In this document: positions 55,725 through 64,000 of the stretch, in pieces
How the letters are laid out: every line of letters starts with the position of its first letter
Numbering within the stretch: position 1 is the stretch's first letter
Source: Endocalyx cinctus
Taxonomy: Eukaryota; Ascomycota; Sordariomycetes; Amphisphaeriales; Apiosporaceae
Length of the DNA stretch: 64,000 nt
Assembly (NCBI GenBank): GCA_001600455.1
Contig: BCKC01000006.1
Coordinates: forward strand, 744,001-808,000
Direction: 5' to 3'
Made by a program: the position numbers and the translations under genes
The notes under the pieces: model-generated
Told to the model about the DNA's origin: nothing
Database searches by the model: none
The model's input: the letters and a program-made list of their open reading frames with translations, nothing else

Positions 55725-56809
55725 GACTACCAGAAACTAAATAATGTCCGTCGCAGTAGTATCGATTTTCTCAAGGAACAGATGGAGGTTGATCATGATG
55801 ATCTCTGAGGATTGACGATATCAGCCACATATTATAGATTTGTAGAAGTAGCATTTTTCAGCTCCCTCCCACCGCTCTGCCATTCCCATGGTGATGCGCA
55901 AGTCTAATTTTAAACTAATAAATCCGATTCTTCTACCTGGACAGCTCCGTGACTTTTAACCCCTAAATGCGGAAACTCGTGGGACGCCATGACCTGTGCT
56001 GATTGGAGGGAATCGAAAACATCATAAGGCCGTGGTGGGAATTGGGAATACGCGGTGGAGAAGATTTAAATATGAACGGTGGGGAAGAGTAAATACGTTT
56101 TAGCTCAAACATCAGTCTCAAGTAAAACATATCATGTGGGTGGATTCAAAAGACCATTTAAGAAGTTATGGAGGAATTGATGTATGTATACCCCGGTCTT
56201 CACGTACGTGTACACTGACAGATCCCTCCAATTACCGGCATTGCAGACAAAACATAAAACCTATCAGATTACCATTTGTGCGCTTACCAGGTCATCCCAA
56301 GTAACGCCAGAACACCCGATCCAGCATTCTCGTAATTCGGTGTATCGGCATTCTATCTACCACTACATCAACTTGAATGTATCCATTATATCCACGGGTT
56401 TTCACGACTTTGATCGCGAGTTGATTATATATAAACACACGCGTATCTTTGTGATAATCAGGTTTTTAAATGTAAGTGCTATTTATATATATATATATAT
56501 ATATATAAAGGAAATCTATACAACGTCTCTAAGAGTAAAGGCAATAGGTACAATAAGTAATATCCGCGCAAAATTATGTCCAGAAGAATATTTCGGTCCA
56601 GAAAGCTCATCTCGTGATGTATAAACGTGCTCGTTGATCATGTAAAGATATAAGAGAAAAACAACAAGTAAGAAAAAAAAAGTAGTGAAACAGGAAAAAA
56701 AAAACATTTAAAACATGATTTAGATGTCCGCACTCGAAGTATACTCTCCCGGTCTCAACTGTATACGTGTCATACCTCATTATATCTTAAATATTTAAAA
56801 GAAAATATC
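55725..56809. other. Intergenic region
   Basis: About 1.1 kb between the arabinanase promoter and the end of the NRPS-like gene. A CCAATCAGCACAGG-type element (reverse complement, 55994-56007) lies about 270 bp upstream of the arabinanase start. A (TA)n tract sits at 56484-56507. Confidence 0.5.
56484..56507. repeat. (TA)n microsatellite
   Basis: About 12 TA units about 300 bp downstream of the NRPS-like stop codon. Confidence 0.9.
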
Positions 56810-59800
56810 TTAAGCGACCTTGACATGGCCGCCGCCCGTGAATTCTTCGGCGGGCCACCCCTGGAGGTTAATATTCTCATCAACAATATCGCCTGCCATT
56901 ACGAGCGTGTGCTCCATTAAACAACTGCCATTCCCCATATTAGCTCCGGAGAGGAGCCGGCTGCCGGATCGCAGCAAGCACCCGTCTCCGACTTTTAGTT
57001 CGTTCAGGTCGAACTTGCCCCTTGTGTTGATGTGGCCGACCAAGCTGGCGTCGTCGACCACGACCCGGTCTCCCATCGTCAGCAGGTCCGGCTCGGTAAA
57101 GTACAAGCTGGGCTGACCGTTGACGAAGAGGGCGCAATTCTTCCCGATCTTGGCCCCCATCGCCCGGAAGTACAGGACCACCCAGTGCGTGCCCGTAAGC
57201 ATGCCGAGGATGCCGTGGCCCCGGTAGCAGTGTCGACGCAGCTTCTCGACCGACAGGAAGATCTGCCATCGCTGGCAGTAGCTGCTCTTGTCCCAGTCGT
57301 AGTTACCGGGCCTCCGGCGTCCGAGAAGTACCCATTTGGAGAGAATGGTGAACGCGACGGCCATGATCGTGAGAATGGTGCCAATAGCGCTGACCGAGGC
57401 GGCAACAAATCCCAAGACTAGAGCCGTGTTTTGCCAGAAGGACTGGCCCATACCAAGCTCCCTGTCGTATTTGGTGAAGTATATCGCTTGGATGGTTACG
57501 ATAAAGGTTACGTTCCAGTAGAAAGCCGTAAAAGCGGTCAGGAAAGACGAGTACAGGAAGGTGGAGAATTGGCCGAGCACGTGGAAGGACGCTTTGCCTT
57601 GGTAAAAGGCGCGGCCGAACGGGCTAGCGCTCAGCTGCTCTTCCTCCTCGGACTCCGAGTGGATCTCCGCTACGCATATCCTAGATTGATCGTACTTGGT
57701 ATCTTCCGAGGATAAGTAGCTGGGCCGCAGAGACGTAGTGCTTGACGATGCTGATACGCTCTTCTCAGTCACGGTAAACTTGTTCTTGCTCTTGCTTTTC
57801 TCGTCGTCAACAGAAGCTGGGCTGGAAGGAGTAGAAGCTCCGCCAGCCCTAAGACAGATCGCGTCTCCGCCTCTGGATCCGACCCAAGTCGTGTCGTCAT
57901 CGTAGCTCTTACCCCTCCGAGTCAGGGCTCCAGACCCCAAGACGGTGCTCCGGCCGATGGTGACGCCAGGAAGCAGGGAGACACGATCAGCGATCATAGC
58001 ACCAGACTTGATTACCACCTTCTCGGAGCTGATACCATCAGAAGTGATGATGTGGGATCGAGACCCGAACACGACGTCATCTCCGACCTCGATCAGGTGG
58101 TAGTCGCCGATAGAGGGACCAGTTCCCGGCCAGTACACGCGCTTGCCGACTTTCCCACCGAGCAGACGGATCGCGCGCGAGGTACCTTCGTAATGCTGCC
58201 CTAGCAGCTCCGTCATCTCGTGAAGCTTCGACGCGGGCATCAAGGTCTTCATCAGGGCCATTCGCCAGCGATCCATATGACCGCGTGTACTCGCCGGTCC
58301 GGGTCCGAGCTCGCCGAAAAGTAGGTCGAGCGTCCACTTTACGACGACGACGAAGGCGAACGTTACGAAGGGACTAAGCACTGCGCGAAGGACCAAAGCC
58401 AGGTAATGGTAGGCGATCCGGTTCGTCGATCCGAACCAGTCTAGTATGTCTAGCACGGGGTTCTCGCTCTCCTTGGGGGGCGTGAGGGCCAGCCCGATTA
58501 GACCGAGCCACCAAGGCACGAGGGACAGGAGGTAGCTGATTATGACGAGAGGTACCGTCCCGAATAGGGTCAAAGCCCAGTGCGGGCCGGGAATCCTGTT
58601 AGACGCCAAGTCGCGGAACGACTCGTCCGCGTCGTTGAGCTCCCAGGAAGAAGAGTTGGGGCCGATGCAGGTGTTTTCCGGGACCGAGGTGCCTGGAGCG
58701 ACGATGGAGGACCGACACACCACCGCGTTCTTCCCGATCTTGATCCTCCCCAGGTACATCATGGTGTTCTTCTCGCCCGCGAAGGGACGACACGTGCACC
58801 CGTCGAGGACGGCGCCGTCGCCGATCTCCAAGAGATCCCACTCCCCGACGCGGCATCCGGTAATGGAGACGTCTCGGCCGATCTTGGCTCCCATGAGGCG
58901 GTAGTACAGCACGCGGGACCAGTTCGTCATGCTGAAGGCGCCGAAACCGCAGATGTCGACTATCTTTTGCGTCATCCACCAACGGGTGTGGTAAGAGCCC
59001 CACATCGGGTACAGACCGGGACGGTACCGTCCCATGATGACCCATTTTAAGGTAATGCCGATCCAGGGGAAGGTCAAACTGGGTATGATCTTCGCAATTG
59101 TAGTAGCGATGGTGATGTTGACGAGGCGTCCCCACAGCGTCGTACTCGTGGGCCAGTCTTGGGCGACGCTAAGGGCTACGAGGAAGACGGTCCACTGCAG
59201 AGCGCGCCGCATCGGATACATTATGACCATGGGTATGAGCTGGAAGAGCATGAGGAATGGGTTTGTGGAGCTATACTGTTTCTTGGCGTAGAAATCACCT
59301 TCGCGAGTCGAGGCGTTGGAGGATTCATCCGAGTCCGACTGGGGCTTCTTCTGCCGCTCGATGAACGCTGAGATCTCCCTGGCGGATCCATGATTGAAGA
59401 TGAGCTCGATTGGCACTCTAGCCTTGAACTCGACCCGTAGCTTGGACAAAAGCCGACCGGCCCGGATAGAGTCTCCACCCAGGCTGAAGAAGTCGGCGTC
59501 CAACTTGATCTCGGTCGGCGCACGGGAGAGCACCTCGGCCATAAGGCTCCTGACCGCGTCGGCTGTCCCGGACACGAGCTCATTGTCCGCGGCGCTTACA
59601 ATGGCTTGAAGCGCGTTCTCATCGACAGCGCCGTTAGACATGAGAGGGAACGGCTGTCCGAGGAACCGGACTTGCTCGGGAATCATATAATTGTGTATCA
59701 GACTAGCCAGCTTGTGCTGGAGGTCCTCGCATACCAGTTTGCCCTTATCGTCTGATACCTTTTCGACTGCATCGTCCTTGGGCGCGAGCCATATCTCGGG

Positions 59801-61674
59801 CTCCCCTTCAACCGGCGTAGTCCGAACAAGAGCGCCCATAGAGCGAGGAATGAGACTACGCACGGTCTCCCTCACGTACGCGACGTCGACGGCACAGCGC
59901 GCCGATTCTATGCTCTTGGACAAATCCGTGTCCATCGGCGGACATGTCGCGTCCCAGTGGCGCTCCGCGAAGGGGACCGGGTCTCTCAGATCCGGGAGGT
60001 GGAGCCGCTCGCTGAGCTTGGTGCGAGCGATCTTGTTGTTCCGCTTGGGGACGTCGTCCATGTAGACGATCAACTGCGGCCACTTAGCCTGCTGCAGCCT
60101 GGAGCGCACGCTTTGCTGCAGGGCCCGGAGGTCGACCCGAGGCATTCCCGGCGGAGTCACGAGAACGACGCCGACGACTTCCTGGAGGACAACGTGCGGG
60201 ACGGAGAAGGCAAGGGCTTGCGCGACGCGGCCGTACGTAGGGCTCTGGGGATCTTGCGCCGCCGTAACAACAGTGTCTTCGACTTCAAACGGCGAGATAA
60301 GCTCGCCGCCGCGGTTGATCACCTCCTTGGATCGACCGGTCACGTACAGGTATCCGTCCTCGTCCATGTAACCCAAATCACCCGTGTCGAACCAGCCGTC
60401 CTTGTTAAAAGCGGTCCTGTCCAAGCTTCCGTCCGCTTTCAAGTAGCCCTGGAAAAGTGGCGTCGAGCGGACGCAGATTCGACCAATTGTGTGAGACTTG
60501 GCCTGTACGTCGGAGTGGTCCAAGATGGTGAGTTCTGGTCCCACCGACACTCCGGATGTTCCCGGCCGCTCTAACTTGTAGTTTAGAGGTGGCGTCGAGA
60601 TAGGCATACATCTATTATAATATTGATTAGTCCCCTTACTTTCTCAAAGGTAAGATGTATTCGGCTGATAGGACTTTACTCACTCAGTCATTCCATAACT
60701 CGGTAGGATAGTACACCGGAACATCTCCTGAAGCTGCGTGGCGAGAGAAGGAAGCAAGCCACCCGCGGCATTGCAGATCAGTCGGATGCGGCTCTTACTC
60801 ACGGCTTCAGCACGCTGCTTGGCCTCATCCAGGATGAGGGAATGCATCGTTGGAGAGGCGTAGTACCAGGTAGGCAACTCCTGCTCCACGAGATCCCAAA
60901 ATTGGGATGGATCGAACACGGGACAGCAGATAGTGGAGCCACCGGCAAAAATTGGCGCGAAGACGTTACGGACCAAGCCACCCCTGTAAGTTTATTAGTA
61001 TATGGTGAAAAATCATGTTGGGAGTCAGGTCTTGTTTCAACTCACACGTGGTGCAAAGGCATCATGTTCAGACATGTTTCTGTTGGTGACAGGCCCCACG
61101 AACTGATGACGAATTGAGCGCCAGTTATGACAGCTTGAGCTGTGATGGGCACGAGTTTCTTCGTTCCCGACGTACCACTGGTAAAGAGCTGGATACAGTT
61201 GTCGTTGGGGCCGTTTACTGGCGTGGGGGCTATATTCTGGACCCGAGTGCCAAAGCTAGTCTCCAGAATTAGGCATCTCAGGGGGTCTAGGTCGACGAAG
61301 TAGACGCTTATGCCGGCGTCAGTCGTCCATTGCTCTCCAAGACCCCTTCTGTGATATTCTTCCTTAGTCGTCAGGACAACAGAGGCTCTACTCTGGATGA
61401 TGTCGGCGCGGAGCTGCTCCGGCCCAACGCTTGGGGTCACCGGAGCGGCAACGAAGTAGGCCGAGACAGCGATGATGGCAAGTGCTAGTAGGGGTCCGTT
61501 CGGAATAGCCACAGCCACCACCGGTTTCTTGTGAGAAGCGACAGAGGTTGGCGGCACGGGCAGTCGAAAGTTCTCGACGCACGATCTCAACTGGCTGTGC
61601 GTGAGATACTCCTCCGCCGAGGCCTGGTAGATGGCCGGGCGGTTCACTGCCGGCAAGCAGTCGATGAGACTCAT
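56810..61674 (-). CDS. NRPS-like synthetase of Pls/PosA layout: adenylation, carrier, membrane region with three hexapeptide-repeat segments
   Basis: Three exons, 61674-61046, 60983-60684 and 60611-56810, with introns of 62 and 72 bp, give 1576 residues. Residues 1 to about 620 are an AMP-forming adenylation domain: IQLFTSGTSGTKKLVPIT (A3), ILPSYGMTECMPIS across intron 2 (A5), GWFDTGDLGYMDEDGYLYVTGR (A7-A8) and NNKIARTKL (A10 lysine). A carrier domain follows, with the phosphopantetheine serine in FFSLGGDSIRAGRL near 687. There is no condensation, thioesterase or reductase domain. The rest is hydrophobic segments alternating with left-handed beta-helix stretches near 880 (MGAKIGRDVSITGCRVGEWD), 1137 and 1458 (MGAKIGKNCALFVNGQPS). 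This is the layout of bacterial epsilon-poly-lysine synthetase and the Pls/PosA family, whose tandem C-terminal domains join amino acids into isopeptide homopolymers at the membrane. Activity and substrate here are inferred. Confidence 0.88.
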
Positions 61675-64000
61675 CTTTTCAGAGAGTTATCTTGTATCGA
61701 TGACCTTTTTTTGGAAGGGGAAGTTTATATCATATCGATGTTACTGCTGCTGCTGTTGTTTCTGCTGCTTGATACTAGGAAAACACACCGTGATGAAACA
61801 CATGAGCACACCTACTTGGGATATCACTCGGAAACACAGAGATATATATACGATTACCTAGAGAGGGAGGACTGGACCTTGTTTACTCACAGGTCAGAGA
61901 ACCTATATTCACTACAGCTATACAGGGGAGAGATGAACTCCCGTAAACGGCCATCCAATGTAACGAGCAGCTCTTCTCTTCTTTCGTCATCATTGACACT
62001 ACATTGCCAAGATAAGGAGAACACGTAAGTGGGGATAAAAAAAATTAAAATACTCCTTTCGAGCATCGTTGCTACCCTTCGTAAAAAAAAACCATTTAAA
62101 GTATCGGGGTTTGTGTCGCTCAATTACTAGATCGATATTTTTCCAGTCATAAAGGCTTAGCGTTTCATTCGCATTACACCTCCCGAGGTCCTTGCCAATG
62201 TTTGAGCGACAGTGATCAACCTGGGTAGGCGGACCGACATAGGGAGAAAGAGTAGGAGGCAGAGGAGGGGGAGCGCGAGCGCGTGAGACGCTGCATCCTA
62301 TAGCTCGTTATCGAAAATGGCGAGACGCTCATCCTCTTCTCGCAGGTGGTTATGTCGAAATATGTTTTGGTTGCCTTATTTGGGAAAAGGATCGTCAACG
62401 TACAGGCCCATTACGGTCGGTGAAGACTCGGTAAAGCCTCGAAAGTCCATTTCGGGATTGGTAAGGGGAGTTGAGGGGAGTCCAGGGGAGTTCAGAGACA
62501 TGGTCGCATTTTGGATAGATAGACAGGTGGACAGGTGGGAGGTCTGTTCTTGCAAGAAGGCCACGCATCGTGAAGGACTGTGCGGCTTACGAGAACCATT
62601 ACACGATGTTATGATAACGAGGTGAATAGACATGGGCGGACACACAAATCTAATCCAGAGCTCTGAACGGGAACACAGCCCACCGACCGCCAAGGAATGC
62701 CTGCTATATGGTGGGTGTATATTTTCGTCTTATCAAGCCGTATTCGACCGTGTTCGTTTTTTTTTATGTAGCCAATGAAATTTCGTCGTTTCGCATTTTT
62801 TCCCCCTATCGGCATTCGTACCCCCTGGATGGGCCCAGCCCGCTTGCCAAGAATATTGTCCTGCAAGGGACGCACACACACTTACACATTGTCGTCCTCG
62901 CGTGGCAAAGCGGCCACATATGTTCATTTCGGTACCAACCGAGACGTGATCAGTGGCGTCTCTAAGGGTTTAAAATAAGATTGTTTTACCAACGATAAGT
63001 GTCGTGAACTCTTTTTTTTTTTGTTCTGCTCTTCTTTGTCTGATCTATTGTAGCCAAGACTTTAGAAGCTTTCGTGGCCCGCTTCACTGACAGTGTATTC
63101 GTCAACTATTATTCCCACCTGTCCGTGAGGTCACATCGTGCATGTCCAGGTAACTACCGAGTCTGCGAGTACTGTGTATTCTGCGCTGAGCAGCATATTT
63201 TCATCCATCTGGCGAGACTGATTACTGAGAAAAAAAGGCTGGATTTTAATTGCAATAATTACATGTGATAACGCTTTAAACGCACATTACATTTTCACGA
63301 ACCCGCATTTTTTTCCTACCGTATGCACTTGGTTTTCTTTTCTTTCTTTTAGTAAATTACTTATGCGGTATATGATCCGTAATGTTGACATCTCGGTGAC
63401 GAATACCATGACTATATCTGCATCTCTTGGCCCCCCACCGTCCCCCCACCAACTTTGCACGTACACTGCCTGTCCGTCCTTGGACGAAGAGCTTATATGA
63501 AGATCTAGTTATATGCCGACATGTAATATATTTACAGTAAGGGACAATTTAAACTACCGCGTTCAATCGGCGCTGATTACCCAACGCGTGAAGTGAAAAA
63601 CCAAGAGAACAAAAGAGTAAGAGATAAAGAAGGAAAAAGCTTGGGAAATATCCACCGGACATTTTTGCTTACATTGAAATTTGATGAATTGAACGGTATA
63701 ATGCAACAAGTATTTCTAAGCATAGCAGTAACATTCCACGATTTTCTCCTCAGTATCCAATGAGATTCAATATGCAGCGTAGGTTATAGGTAATTATCTC
63801 ACATATACACAGTATCTCCGGAGTCACGATAAGAGCTCCGTAGTGCCATGCCGGGTTATAATCTCGATATAAAGAGGATCGGCGGAATATGGATATCCTT
63901 TATGTGACTACTTCCTATCCAGGTTAAAAACGCTAAATTTAACTGGTGAGAGATTTCGATAAGGAGGCTCAAGAAATTGACTTCCCGATTTGGAAATATA
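61675..64000. other. Intergenic region to the window end, no gene supported
   Basis: About 2.3 kb upstream of the NRPS-like gene. A (CTG)n-like tract lies at 61743-61770 just before its start. Short ORFs near 62300-62900 on both strands overlap one another and have no recognisable motif. A gene may begin beyond the right edge. Confidence 0.5.

Noticed and set aside
62317..62693. Overlapping ORFs of about 100 codons on both strands near the right end
   Set aside because: No recognisable motif on either strand and no evidence to choose between them.
1..64000. tRNA, rRNA and CRISPR
   Set aside because: By eye I found no B-box-like GGTTCGANNCC with a matching cloverleaf, no rRNA-like sequence and no spaced direct repeats; a tRNA search program could still find one.

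Overview
The window is nuclear DNA from a filamentous ascomycete (Pezizomycotina, most likely Sordariomycetes). The evidence is the short spliceosomal introns (about 65 to 180 bp, with GTATGT/GTAAGT-type donors, a CTAAC/CTGAC branch site and a TAG/CAG acceptor), an acuK-type gluconeogenesis regulator, an exgD-like cell-wall glucanase, a Con7-like C terminus and complex I in the nucleus. I cannot name the genus. Coding exons are GC-rich. The DNA between genes is AT-rich, with long A/T runs and microsatellites.

I support 18 protein genes. From left to right: the end of a probable Con7-type regulator; a FrnE/DsbA-like thioredoxin-fold protein; an Ecm33-like wall/membrane protein; TFIIE beta; cytochrome b5; F-actin capping protein alpha; the E1 beta subunit of branched-chain 2-oxoacid dehydrogenase; a membrane-anchored GH5 exo-beta-1,3-glucanase; then an 8.9 kb stretch with no gene I can support, ending at an acuK-like Zn2Cys6/PAS activator; riboflavin kinase; a 3.9 kb AT-rich gap with a fold-back repeat; an unrecognised proline-rich protein; an APH/ecdysteroid-kinase-like protein; a tiny secreted cysteine-rich peptide; a secreted intradiol dioxygenase-like protein; a secreted FAD-linked (BBE-type) oxidase; PEX11; complex I 51 kDa; dynactin p27; a GH43 arabinanase; and a 1576-residue NRPS-like enzyme. 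Many needed splicing to be joined. The exon boundaries given here are my own reading, and frame is kept across every junction.

Housekeeping genes (TFIIE beta, cytochrome b5, capping protein, E1 beta, riboflavin kinase, PEX11, complex I, dynactin) sit in compact blocks at 9-19.7, 31.5-32.1 and 49-54 kb. Accessory, secreted or fast-evolving genes sit in the AT-rich stretches at 36-48.5 kb and 54.6-61.7 kb. There is no operon-like cooperation, although two flavoprotein-related functions (riboflavin kinase and the FAD oxidase) and two left-handed beta-helix proteins (dynactin p27 and the NRPS-like enzyme) occur in the window.

The most unusual gene is the NRPS-like enzyme at 56.8-61.7 kb. It has one adenylation domain, one carrier domain, then a membrane region with three hexapeptide-repeat segments, the layout of the Pls/PosA family that makes homopoly(amino acid)s such as epsilon-poly-lysine. 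The second is a 65-residue pre-pro-peptide with eight cysteines packed into its last 25 residues.
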